DNA of 39,909 bases from assembly GCA_009380045.1 (NCBI GenBank), contig WHSN01000016.1, positions 1-39,909 of the forward strand, in the 5' to 3' direction. Of this stretch, positions 16,234 through 23,972 are shown piece by piece. Each line of letters opens with the position of its first letter. The stretch's first letter is position 1. The notes beneath the pieces were generated by a model. The model saw only the letters and a list, made by a program, of their open reading frames with translations, had not been told where the DNA came from and made no database searches. The translations under genes and the position numbers were made by a program. The stretch is from Luteitalea sp. Lineage in GTDB: Bacteria; Acidobacteriota; Vicinamibacteria; Vicinamibacterales; CAVVIG01.

Positions 16234-16823
16234 GCCACCCCTGCCTTGGGTCGCGCACTCGAAAGCGGGATCATCAACACGCAACTCGGTTCCCCGGTGC
16301 CACGGCACTCGACGACCGCGGCGGTGTATTTCAAGTTGAACAACGTCAGCAGCCGCGTGAAGGCCGCCGCGTAGAATCCGCAGAGCGGATGGTCGACCGG
16401 CTCGCGGACCGAACAGAAGATCGAGGCCCGGACGTCGATGCGTGCGGCGCCGCGCCGCATTCTCGAAATGACCCGGCTGCCGCGATAGCTGCTGCGGACG
16501 AGGCGGCTCGCCACGCGCAGGACGAGCCGTTTCCTCAGCCACGCCGGCGCCAACCTGATCGTCGAACGCTCGATTGCCGGCATGGACAGCACCGACCATT
16601 CGGCGGCGTATTCACCAGCGCGGGTCGTGATCATGTTATACGCGTCACCTTCCTGGCGGAGGAAGCTCAACACTGCGTAGAGCGGCGCCAACCCGATCGT
16701 CCCTTCACGCAGGCCCTCGGCGTTCAACCAGTTCTCGTAGAACCCGAGTCGCGTCGGGAGGAGATCGGCAATCGCCTGATGCAGGCTCGCGACGAGCACA
16801 CGACCGATGCCGGCTTCTCGCAT
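16230..16823 (-). CDS. V4R-like domain protein of unknown function
   Basis: This 197-residue protein is not recognised with certainty. The N-terminal half (about 1-110) shows GRVLVASLHQAIADLLPTRL and LYAVLSFLRQEGDAYNMI. The C-terminal part (about 130-190) has SIFCSVREPVDHPLCGFYAA, LLTLFNLKYTAAVVECRGTG and EPSCVLMIPL. That pattern of Cys-FY-A then ECxxxGxxxCxxxI resembles the V4R (4-vinyl reductase-like) fold, a small-molecule or hydrocarbon-binding domain found in bacteriochlorophyll reductases and transcription regulators. There is no DNA-binding domain and no signal peptide. The stop overlaps the start of the TolB/TPR gene by 4 bases, so the two are coexpressed. Confidence 0.6.
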   Translation of the reverse strand: MREAGIGRVLVASLHQAIADLLPTRLGFYENWLNAEGLREGTIGLAPLYAVLSFLRQEGDAYNMITTRAGEYAAEWSVLSMPAIERSTIRLAPAWLRKRLVLRVASRLVRSSYRGSRVISRMRRGAARIDVRASIFCSVREPVDHPLCGFYAAAFTRLLTLFNLKYTAAVVECRGTGEPSCVLMIPLSSARPKAGVA

Positions 16824-16838
16824 GTCTCAGGCCGGAGG

Positions 16839-16844
16839 TAAGAT
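16839..16844 (+). promoter_or_regulatory. -10 element for leaderless mobA
   Basis: TAAGAT is followed by six bases (CACCGA) and then ATG 16851. This TANNNT-N6-start layout is the known signature of leaderless genes. There is no -35 match at the expected distance. Confidence 0.5.
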
Positions 16845-16850
16845 CACCGA

Positions 16851-17447
16851 ATGAGGGCCAGCGCGGCGATTCTCGCAGGCGGCCGGGCGACCCGATTCGG
16901 GGGGCGCGACAAGAGCGCCATCGTCGTGGACGGACAGACAATCCTGGTACGTCAGATCGCCGAACTGTCGGCGCTGACCGACGACATCCTCCTGGTAACC
17001 GGCGAGGACCATCCTGCGGCGGCTCTTGGCGCTCGCCTCGTGAAGGACAGGACGGCGAATGCCGGCCCGTTGGCCGGCCTCGATGCGGCGCTCGAGTCGG
17101 CGCGCTACGACAGCGTGATCCTGCTGGCGTGTGACATGCCCTTTCCAGTTCGGGAGCTGCTCGCCTACATGGTGACGCTGGCCGATGACGCTGATATCGT
17201 CGTGCCGCTGACCGAACGCGGATATCATCCTCTGTGCGCGGTCTACACGCGAGCCTGTGCGCCTGCGGTCGCGCGCCGATTGGAACACCGTGAGCTGCGT
17301 ATGACCGGGTTGTTCGAGGATGTGCGGGTAAGAGTCGTTGAGAATCATGAGCTCGGACGGTTCGGCGACACCGCACGGCTCCTCGCCAACGTAAACACGC
17401 CGGCCGAGCTCGACGAGCTGCAGACGCTCCTCGGTCACAAACTATAA
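16851..17447 (+). CDS. mobA: Molybdenum cofactor guanylyltransferase MobA
   Basis: This 198-residue protein is a nucleotidyltransferase of the MobA type, which transfers GMP from GTP to molybdopterin to form the MGD cofactor. The N-terminal signature LAGGRATRFGGRDK (8-21) binds GTP. The metal-binding LLACDMPFP and the C-terminal NVNTPAEL are also typical. It is divergent from the V4R-like gene with only 27 bases between the start codons. A GGAGG-type sequence lies too far upstream to serve well, which fits leaderless expression. No other molybdopterin gene is nearby. A related MocA-type transferase is possible but less likely. Confidence 0.88.
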   Translation: MRASAAILAGGRATRFGGRDKSAIVVDGQTILVRQIAELSALTDDILLVTGEDHPAAALGARLVKDRTANAGPLAGLDAALESARYDSVILLACDMPFPVRELLAYMVTLADDADIVVPLTERGYHPLCAVYTRACAPAVARRLEHRELRMTGLFEDVRVRVVENHELGRFGDTARLLANVNTPAELDELQTLLGHKL

Positions 17448-17473
17448 CGTATCACGAGTTTACAGTTACTTCC

Positions 17474-17512
17474 GTGAGCTGGCGCCTTCGCCTGATCGAT
17501 GCCGTTTCATGA
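17474..17512 (+). CDS. Possible 12-codon leader peptide upstream of argS
   Basis: A short frame starts at GTG 17474 and reads MSWRLRLIDAVS, then TGA at 17510-17512. The stop overlaps the argS ATG (17509-17511) as ATGA, the usual geometry of translational coupling. Two of twelve codons are Arg (CGC). A TACAGT lies 7 bases before the GTG. argS itself has no visible Shine-Dalgarno. This may be chance; no terminator/antiterminator structure was identified. Confidence 0.3.
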   Translation: MSWRLRLIDAVS

Positions 17513-19506
17513 TTCTGAACGTTCAACGCCACGTGCACGACGCGGTTACCGACGCGCTGCGCCGCCAGTTTGGATTGGCGGAGGTGCCACCTTTCGCGAT
17601 CGAGGTGCCGCCGAGCCGCGCGCTCGGCGACCTTGCCGTTGCGGTAGCTTTCCAGCTCGCCCGAACCCTCCGCAAGGCGCCCCGCGCGATCGCCGGCGAC
17701 CTCGCGGCAGCGCTGACCGACCTGCCGGGCGTGGCGCGGGTCGTCGCGGCCCCGAACGGATACCTGAACCTTTATCTCGAGCGGCGGCCGTTTGTCGCGG
17801 CCCGCGCCCGCGGCGAAGTGGCGTGGGATCCGCAACCAGCGGAGAAGACCATCGTCGAACATACGGCCATCAACCCGAACAAGGCGGCCCACGTCGGCCA
17901 CCTCCGCAACGCCGCGCTCGGCGACACGCTCGTCCGGGTCCTTCGTTTGCGCGGCACCCCGGTGGAAGTACAGAACTACATCGACGACACCGGCGTGCAA
18001 GTCGCGGACGTCATTGTGGGCTTTCGCGAGCTCGAGCATCTTTCTCTCACGGACGTGCAGCGGATTGCCGACAGCACACGGTTCGACTACTACTGCTGGG
18101 ATCTGTACTCCCGGGTGACGGAATGGTATGACGGCAACGCGACCCGTCTGGCCGTGAGAGCGTCGGCGCTTCACGACCTCGAACGCGGCGGCAACGAGAC
18201 CGCTGCCATGGGAGCCTTCATCGTCGATCGCATCGTGCGCGCGCACCTGAAGACGATGGCGCGGCTGAACATCGCCTACGACCTGCTGACCTATGAAGGC
18301 GACATCCTTCGACTTCAGTTCTGGGCGCACGCGTTCGGGATTCTGAAGGATCAGGGCGCCGTGTTCCTGCAAACGGATGGACGCCACCAGGGTTGCTGGG
18401 TGATGCGGATTGAAGAGGGCGGGCTCGGGGCGCCGGAACCGGGTGAGCCCGAAGAAGAAAGCCGCGAAAAGGTCATCGTGCGTTCCAATGGGGTCGTCAC
18501 CTACGTCGGCAAGGACATCGCCAACCAGTTCTGGAAGTTTGGCTTCCTGGGCCGCGACTTCCACTATCGCCGCTTCGCGGCACAGGCGACAGGGCATCCC
18601 CTCTGGGCGACCACGTCGACCGACGGCGAGCCGGGGGCGCCCCCTTTCGGGCACGCCTGCCGCATCTACAACGTCATCGATTCCCGTCAGATGTACCTGC
18701 AGGCGCTGCTCAGTCAGGCGCTTCGCACGCTTGGACACGCAAAGGAAGCGGAGAACTCGGTCCATTTCTCGTACGAAATGGTCGCCCTCTCCCACGCGAC
18801 GGCGCGGGAGCTCGGGTACCCGCCGGCTGAGGGAGACGATGCCAAGAAGCCGTTCGTCGAGGTATCGGGTCGCAAGGGGCTCGGCGTGAAGGTCGACGAT
18901 CTCCTCGACCTGCTCGCGACCAAGGCGTCGGCCGAAGTCTCGAAGCGGAATGCGGAGCTCTCGGTCGAGGAATCCGAGCGCGTGGCGGCGCAGATCGCCA
19001 CCGCGGCGATTCGGTACTTCATGCTGAAGTTCTCCCGCGGCAAGCTGATCGTGTTCGACATGGAAGAGGCGCTCAGCTTCGAGGGTGAAACCGGGCCGTA
19101 CTTGCAGTATGCGGTCGTTCGCGCGAACAACATCTTCCGCAAGCTCGAGGACCGCGACGGGCTGGTCGAGGCCGACGTCCTGAGCGGCTTGGACGAGCTG
19201 CCGGATGATGAGCTGCGGTCGGGCGACGGCGAGCCCGACGCGCACGACCTGTGGGCGCTCGTCTTCGAGGCGGCCCGGCTCGACGACATTGTCGAGCAGA
19301 CGATTCGCGCGCTGGAATTCTCCATCCTCGCGAAGTACGCGTTCGGTCTCGCACAGCTGTTCAACGCTTTCTATCACCGGTATCCGATTCTCAACGAGGA
19401 CGACGCGGCCCGGAAGCGGTGGCGGGCGGCGGGAGTGGCCTATTTTCGCCAGCAGCTCACTCAGGCGCTGGATCTCATGGGCATCGCTGTGCCCACCCGG
19501 ATGTAA
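17509..19506 (+). CDS. argS: Arginyl-tRNA synthetase
   Basis: This 665-residue class I aminoacyl-tRNA synthetase charges tRNA-Arg. The HIGH-equivalent HVGH is at 128-131 in NPNKAAHVGHLRNAALGDT, followed by NYIDDTGVQVADV. The KMSKS-equivalent region reads SGRKGLGVKVDDLLDLL, as in most ArgS. The anticodon-binding DALR-like helical domain is at the C-terminus, ending in LTQALDLMGIAVPTRM. It is longer than common ArgS proteins (about 550-590), apparently through inserted segments in the catalytic domain. The next gene starts 2 bases after the stop. A short leader frame overlaps the start. Confidence 0.96.
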   Translation: MILNVQRHVHDAVTDALRRQFGLAEVPPFAIEVPPSRALGDLAVAVAFQLARTLRKAPRAIAGDLAAALTDLPGVARVVAAPNGYLNLYLERRPFVAARARGEVAWDPQPAEKTIVEHTAINPNKAAHVGHLRNAALGDTLVRVLRLRGTPVEVQNYIDDTGVQVADVIVGFRELEHLSLTDVQRIADSTRFDYYCWDLYSRVTEWYDGNATRLAVRASALHDLERGGNETAAMGAFIVDRIVRAHLKTMARLNIAYDLLTYEGDILRLQFWAHAFGILKDQGAVFLQTDGRHQGCWVMRIEEGGLGAPEPGEPEEESREKVIVRSNGVVTYVGKDIANQFWKFGFLGRDFHYRRFAAQATGHPLWATTSTDGEPGAPPFGHACRIYNVIDSRQMYLQALLSQALRTLGHAKEAENSVHFSYEMVALSHATARELGYPPAEGDDAKKPFVEVSGRKGLGVKVDDLLDLLATKASAEVSKRNAELSVEESERVAAQIATAAIRYFMLKFSRGKLIVFDMEEALSFEGETGPYLQYAVVRANNIFRKLEDRDGLVEADVLSGLDELPDDELRSGDGEPDAHDLWALVFEAARLDDIVEQTIRALEFSILAKYAFGLAQLFNAFYHRYPILNEDDAARKRWRAAGVAYFRQQLTQALDLMGIAVPTRM

Positions 19507-19508
19507 CC

Positions 19509-20213
19509 ATGCCAACAATCGGAATCACGGCCTGTCGCAAAATTGAAGACTACCGCCAGGCTATCCTGCACTCGGTCGGGGACGTCCGCATCGTCGATCA
19601 CTCGCTGCCGGTGGAGGCGGCCCTGGAGGGGCTCGACGGTCTGATGCTCACCGGCGGCGACGACGTGGCGCCGGTGCGCTATGGCGAACAGAAGCACTCG
19701 GCCGTCGTCGAAGTCCAACCGGAACGGGATGACTTCGAGATCGCGCTGGTGAAAGAAGCGAGGAGCCGCGATCTGCCGATTCTGGCGATCTGCCGCGGCA
19801 TCCAGGTGATGAACGTGGCATTCGGCGGAACCCTCGTTCAGGACATTCCGTCCCAGGTGAACAGTGGCGTCGAGCACCGGCTCGAGGTGCCGCCACATCC
19901 GTCGGTCGCCTTCGCGCACGAGATCTGGTTCGAGAAGGACTCGCTGCTCGGTCGGCTGCTTGGCGAGCGGCTGGCGGAGGCCGACTCCTGCGAAGTGAAC
20001 AGCCGCCACCACCAGGCGGTGAAAGAGGTGGCGGCAGGGTTCCGGGTGTCGGCAACCGCTCCCGACGGTGTGATCGAGGCGATCGAGGATCCATCCGCGC
20101 GGTTCTGCCTGGGCGTGCAGTGGCACCCGGAGAACTTCTTCCGCACCGGCGAGTTCCGGCCGTTGTTTGAAGGGTTCGTGGAAGCGGCGAGAACCCGGGG
20201 AAAGAGGAAGTAG
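19509..20213 (+). CDS. Class I glutamine amidotransferase-like hydrolase (peptidase C26, PuuD-like)
   Basis: The start is ATG 19509, 2 bases after the argS stop; a longer frame only overlaps argS. The 234-residue protein has the peptidase C26 pattern: LDGLMLTGGDDVAPVRYG, the nucleophile Cys95 in ILAICRGIQVMNV, and the catalytic His206/Glu208 in VQWHPENF. Relatives hydrolyse gamma-glutamyl bonds such as gamma-glutamyl-GABA in putrescine breakdown. No putrescine genes are nearby, so the substrate is unknown. Coexpression with argS is likely from the spacing but gives no functional hint. Confidence 0.88.
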   Translation: MPTIGITACRKIEDYRQAILHSVGDVRIVDHSLPVEAALEGLDGLMLTGGDDVAPVRYGEQKHSAVVEVQPERDDFEIALVKEARSRDLPILAICRGIQVMNVAFGGTLVQDIPSQVNSGVEHRLEVPPHPSVAFAHEIWFEKDSLLGRLLGERLAEADSCEVNSRHHQAVKEVAAGFRVSATAPDGVIEAIEDPSARFCLGVQWHPENFFRTGEFRPLFEGFVEAARTRGKRK

Positions 20214-20236
20214 GGATCCTCAAATCGGCTCCGAGC

Positions 20237-20268
20237 AAATCCTTAGATCCTGAAGTCCTGAAGTCCTG
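20237..20268. repeat. Octamer array (TCCTGAAG type) at the rumA-like 3' end
   Basis: Four octamers (AAATCCTT, AGATCCTG, AAGTCCTG, AAGTCCTG) lie in register between the convergent hydrolase and methyltransferase genes. The array encodes the last residues and the stop codon of the methyltransferase. Confidence 0.7.
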
Positions 20269-21523
20269 AAATTTTCTGAAACCTCCCCACGATTTCGACG
20301 TGTGGCGTGTTGGGAAACAGGTCGAATCCCCGCAGGTGCTGCAGCGCGTAACCGGCGTCGAGGAGCCGGCGCGCATCGCGGGCGATGGTGGCGACGTCGC
20401 ACGACACGTACACGATGGTGCTCGGCTGCAGGCGGATCGCCCCTTCCAGCGCCTCCCTGGACATTCCGGTTCTCGGCGGATCGACGATCAGCACCGCCGG
20501 CGCATCACGGTGCGCGACGACGAATGCTTCGACCGGCTGGTGCACAACCTCGACGGCATTGCCCAGCGCCGAGGCATTCTGTTTCAAATCGGCTGCGGCG
20601 ATCGGGTCGCCCTCGACGGCCGTCACCCGCGCGCGGCGGACGACCGCGGCGGCAACAGAGAACAGCCCGGCGCCGGCATACAGATCGATCACGTCATCGT
20701 CTCGGGCGATCTGTTCCATCACGTGCGCGACAAGGTCGGCGAGCAGATACCTGTTGCCTTGAAAGAACGAGAGCACATGACGCCGAAGTGCGACTCTGTG
20801 CTCGCCGACCGCAATCGTGTCCCGCAGGTGCGGATCACCTGCCAGGACGGTCGCGGGCGTCGCAGTGAGCCCGGTGACGCCGGGTGTCTGTCCAAGTGGA
20901 CGAAGTGCGTCGAGATCGACATGACCGGCCGTTTCGAGGTGCACGACACGCTCGGATGCGTCCGTGTTCTCCGACACGACCAGCTCACGCACACCCCAGG
21001 CGTGAATCGAGCCTGACCGCGCGGCGATCGCATCGAGCGCGTCGCAGGTTTCGGGGAGGAGCTGCCGTGTCGCGCGAGCATCGCAGATCTGGTGGGAACC
21101 CTCGCGGAAGAAGCCGATCCTTCCGTCACGGACGTGCAGGCGCGCCCGCATCCGGTAGCCGTCGTCGCTCGACGGCGCCACGTCCACCGGCGCGGCGAGC
21201 GGCATGCGTCCGATGCGTGCGAAGGCATCGGCGATCACCTGTGCCTTGATCTCGACCTGGCGCGGGTAGGTGATGTGAGCGTACAGGCAACCGCCACACA
21301 GTGGATCGGTGAACGGCTCGCGGCGATCAGGAGCCGCCGCCTCCACCCGGACCGTTTCTGCGAACGCGACGCCCTGTCGGACCCGTTCGATGCGCGCGGT
21401 GATCTGTTCGCCGGGAATCGCGCCCGAAACCAGCACGATCTGGCCGCTGAACCGGGCAATCATCCGCCCTCCGGCTGCCGGTTTCTCCACGTTGAGATCA
21501 ACGAGCTGCCCCGGCGCGATCAT
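20243..21523 (-). CDS. RumA/TrmA-type RNA m5U methyltransferase
   Basis: The start is ATG 21521-21523 because it follows a GAGGGCGG ribosome site and begins the TRAM domain (MIAPGQLVDLNVEKPAAGGR), giving 426 residues. The C-terminal half is a SAM-dependent methyltransferase with VIDLYAGAGLFSVAAA, LIVDPPRTGMS and the catalytic Cys375 in VYVSCDVATIARD. The family makes 5-methyluridine in 23S rRNA or tRNA. Of the cluster ligands of E. coli RumA, only the CGGC pair (76-79) and a later Cys are obvious; the first Cys position has no match. The last ten residues are encoded by an octamer repeat and look non-native. It follows the unknown 247-residue gene by 25 bases. Confidence 0.9.
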   Translation of the reverse strand: MIAPGQLVDLNVEKPAAGGRMIARFSGQIVLVSGAIPGEQITARIERVRQGVAFAETVRVEAAAPDRREPFTDPLCGGCLYAHITYPRQVEIKAQVIADAFARIGRMPLAAPVDVAPSSDDGYRMRARLHVRDGRIGFFREGSHQICDARATRQLLPETCDALDAIAARSGSIHAWGVRELVVSENTDASERVVHLETAGHVDLDALRPLGQTPGVTGLTATPATVLAGDPHLRDTIAVGEHRVALRRHVLSFFQGNRYLLADLVAHVMEQIARDDDVIDLYAGAGLFSVAAAVVRRARVTAVEGDPIAAADLKQNASALGNAVEVVHQPVEAFVVAHRDAPAVLIVDPPRTGMSREALEGAIRLQPSTIVYVSCDVATIARDARRLLDAGYALQHLRGFDLFPNTPHVEIVGRFQKISGLQDFRI

Positions 21524-21548
21524 GTCACCGCCCTCTGAGGATATCCTT

Positions 21549-22292
21549 CTACCCGAACGACAGAATCGGCAGGCCACACCGCTCACGTGCGAGCTGATCG
21601 ATCGCCGCGTCCCGCGTGCGGCTGAACCTCTCCGGGCTCATCTGATGGCGAAATCGGGCGAGCTCCTGGTCCGCCTGGCGCGCAAGGTCGCCGCGCGTGC
21701 CATCGTCGAGCGAGGCGCGCAGCACCCGCACCATCTCCGCGTCGAGGACGGCCAGGCGATCGATCAACGCCCGCCGCGCATCGCCCCGCAGGCCCGCTGA
21801 GGACGCGCAGGCTGCGGCCAGCTCCCCGGAGATACGCTCGATCGTCGCGTCCGATGCTGCTCCAAGCGTGCCCTGTGCGCGGGTGTTGGCCAGGCGCACG
21901 AGCACGCGCTCGAGGTGCGCGGGCAACGACGGCCTCTTGCGCGACACGGTGTGAGCGTCGCCTCCACCATCAGCCTCGGACGGGAACGGGCTGGAGCCGG
22001 ACTCCGGGTCGGCTGCAAGGCCGAGCGCCCGCCGCCAATGGTCGAAGACGTCCATCACGTCGGCGTCGCAGAAGTCGATCCGGACCGGGCGCCGGCGCGG
22101 GCCCTTGCCGTAGTAGCGCTCGAAATAGCGATCGATCCCCCTGAACGCCACTTTCAGCGGCACACCGGCGGCAGCCCATCGCGACACCACCTCGAACGAT
22201 GGTCCCACCACGCGCACGAGATGCCCGTCGTTTTTTTGACAGAGATAGCCTTCGATGTCCCGGCAGTAGCTATTGATTTCGTTCCCAGACAA
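21549..22292 (-). CDS. Conserved-looking hypothetical protein in the coaX cluster
   Basis: I do not recognise this 247-residue protein. It starts at TTG 22290-22292 and overlaps the coaX 3' end by 23 bases. The N-terminal 95 residues look like a folded unit (NSYCRDIEGYLCQKNDGHLV, AGVPLKVAFRGIDRYFERYY, FCDADVMDVFDHWRRALGL). An acidic/Ser-rich linker follows, then a helical C-terminal region (about 125-247) rich in Arg, Glu and Ala. There is no signal peptide or transmembrane helix. The codon use matches its neighbours. Its position between coaX and an RNA methyltransferase suggests a housekeeping role, but no function can be assigned. Confidence 0.75.
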   Translation of the reverse strand: MSGNEINSYCRDIEGYLCQKNDGHLVRVVGPSFEVVSRWAAAGVPLKVAFRGIDRYFERYYGKGPRRRPVRIDFCDADVMDVFDHWRRALGLAADPESGSSPFPSEADGGGDAHTVSRKRPSLPAHLERVLVRLANTRAQGTLGAASDATIERISGELAAACASSAGLRGDARRALIDRLAVLDAEMVRVLRASLDDGTRGDLARQADQELARFRHQMSPERFSRTRDAAIDQLARERCGLPILSFG

Positions 22293-23046
22293 TCCGGAGG
22301 CCCTGCAGTGTGAGATCGATGTCGACGTGCTCGATCAGCCCGGTTTCGGGCGCGATCAGGGTAGCCAGCCCGCCGGTCGCCACGCAGATCGCGTTGCCGC
22401 CCAGCTCCTCGCCCATCCGGCGCACCAGTCCTTCGACCATGCCGACGTAGCCAAAGAACAGTCCGGACTCCAACGCCCCGACGGTCGTGCGCCCGATCAC
22501 TGTCGCCGGCTTCCTCACGTCGATTCGCGGAAGCCGCGCCGCACGCTGGAACAATGCGTCGGCGGAGATCGTGACGCCGGGACAGATTGCGCCACCCAGA
22601 TACTCACCCTTCGCGGTCACCGCATCCAGGGTCGTCGCGGTGCCGAAGTCGCAGACGACCAGGGGACGGACGCCGCCGAGGCCGAACTGCTCGTACGCGG
22701 CGATCGCGTTGACGATCCGGTCCGCCCCCACCTCCGCCGGGTTCTCATAGAGAATCGGCATCCCGGTATTGCTCGCCGGGTCCACGATCAGCGGCATCAC
22801 GCTGAAATAGCGCTGCACCATCGCCGCCGTCGTTCCAGTCAGCGGTGGCACGACCGAACCCATCACGATGGCGCCGATGCGCGAGCGAACGACGCCGCTG
22901 TGAGCGAATAGCCCCTCCACCAGCAGGCCGAGCTCGTCAGACGTGCGGTCTCGCACGGTCTGCAGCCGCCAACTGTGGACGAGGGACCTGCCGTCGAAGA
23001 CCCCGAGGACGATGTTGGTGTTGCCGATGTCGATGGCTAGGAGCAT
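22270..23046 (-). CDS. coaX: Type III pantothenate kinase CoaX
   Basis: This 258-residue ASKHA-fold kinase phosphorylates pantothenate in the first step of coenzyme A synthesis. It begins MLLAIDIGNTNIVLGVFDGR, the phosphate-binding DIGNTN motif. VVCDFGTATTLDAVTAKGEY, GGAICPGV and the late CVATGGLA are the other type III signatures. The length is normal. It lies downstream of birA and is separated from it by a short repeat array, in a cofactor cluster valS-nadC-birA-coaX. The same birA-coaX neighbourhood is known from many bacteria. Confidence 0.96.
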   Translation of the reverse strand: MLLAIDIGNTNIVLGVFDGRSLVHSWRLQTVRDRTSDELGLLVEGLFAHSGVVRSRIGAIVMGSVVPPLTGTTAAMVQRYFSVMPLIVDPASNTGMPILYENPAEVGADRIVNAIAAYEQFGLGGVRPLVVCDFGTATTLDAVTAKGEYLGGAICPGVTISADALFQRAARLPRIDVRKPATVIGRTTVGALESGLFFGYVGMVEGLVRRMGEELGGNAICVATGGLATLIAPETGLIEHVDIDLTLQGLRIVWERNQ

Positions 23047-23058
23047 TGGTGAGTTTTC

Positions 23059-23122
23059 AGGATCGCGGATCGGGGATCAGTGATGGACGATCGTCGATTG
23101 GCGATCGGTGAATCGGTGAATG
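23059..23122. repeat. Degenerate GGATC-type heptamer array in the birA-coaX gap
   Basis: The gap between birA and coaX has irregular units GGATCGC, GGATCGG, GGATCAG, then GATCGTCGATTGGC and two GGTGAAT-like units. The pattern is more degenerate than the other arrays in this window. No other feature is visible in the gap. Confidence 0.55.
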
Positions 23123-23140
23123 ACGCTCGGCCAACCGCGA

Positions 23141-23971
23141 TCATGCGCCCCATCGAATCTCGCCCGATACGATCCGCTCGACCCGCGAGCCCGAGCGAAC
23201 CAGGAGCGCCCCGGTATCGTCGATGCCGTCGGTGACGCCGGACTTGATCCCCGAGGGCGACTCCCACGACACACGCGCGCCGCGGCTGCCCGGCGACCGA
23301 TCGCGCCACGCGTCGAGAATAGCATCGAAACGGCACGCCAGCAGGTCGGCGTACCGTTCTGCCATGACCGCAATCGTCTCCGCCACCAGCATCGGACGAT
23401 CGACGCGGCGACCCAACTCTGTCTCGAGGCATGTCACACGCTCGTCGATCTCCTGCGGATAGGCCGCGGGGCTGACGTTCAGGCCGTACCCGAGCACGAC
23501 GAAGCTCATGTAGCCGCCCGCCGCGGGCCGCGCCACGCCTTCGGCAAGAATGCCCGCCAGCTTGCGGCGGCCGACCAGGAGATCGTTGGGCCACTTGATA
23601 TCGGCCGCGAGGCCGGTGACCTGCTGGACCGCTTCCACAAGGGCCACGCCCGCCATCAGTGTGACCAGCGAGACGGCGCGCGACGCCGAGTGTCGCGCGT
23701 GCGCCGGGGCGAGCACCAGCGACACATAGACTCCGGCGCCTGGCGGCGAAAACCATGTGTGGCCCCGCCGGCCGCGGCCCGCGGTCTGCGCGTCGGCGAC
23801 CACCACGGCCCCCTCGGCATCGCCCGTCGCGGCGAGGCCGGCCGCCACGTCGTTGGTCGACCCGACCGACGAGAAAAACAGCAGCCGATGGCCCAGGCGC
23901 CCGAGCCGCGGCCGTGCGCGCTCGAGCGCTTCCGCGAGCTCAGTCGGCAGATCGTCCGGCCGGAACGTCAC
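23141..23971 (-). CDS. birA: Biotin--[acetyl-CoA carboxylase] ligase, no DNA-binding domain
   Basis: The 276-residue protein is a class I biotin ligase. It activates biotin as biotinyl-AMP and attaches it to the carrier protein of carboxylases. Key motifs are SSVGSTNDVA (about 35-44), the GRGRRG loop (65-70) and KWPNDLLVGRRKLAGIL (from 126). There is no N-terminal helix-turn-helix, so it cannot act as the BirA repressor. The start is GTG 23969-23971, one base after the nadC stop, which indicates cotranscription. The C-terminal domain is short, as in this class. Confidence 0.94.
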   Translation of the reverse strand: MTFRPDDLPTELAEALERARPRLGRLGHRLLFFSSVGSTNDVAAGLAATGDAEGAVVVADAQTAGRGRRGHTWFSPPGAGVYVSLVLAPAHARHSASRAVSLVTLMAGVALVEAVQQVTGLAADIKWPNDLLVGRRKLAGILAEGVARPAAGGYMSFVVLGYGLNVSPAAYPQEIDERVTCLETELGRRVDRPMLVAETIAVMAERYADLLACRFDAILDAWRDRSPGSRGARVSWESPSGIKSGVTDGIDDTGALLVRSGSRVERIVSGEIRWGA

Positions 23972-23972
23972 A

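Noticed and set aside
16234-16599. Longer start for the TolB/TPR gene
   Set aside because: It overlaps the V4R-like gene in a different frame and hides the signal peptide; GTG 16233 has GTGA coupling.
17452-19518. 688-codon open frame antisense to argS
   Set aside because: Shadow of argS, with Arg/Val/Glu-rich composition and no recognisable domain.
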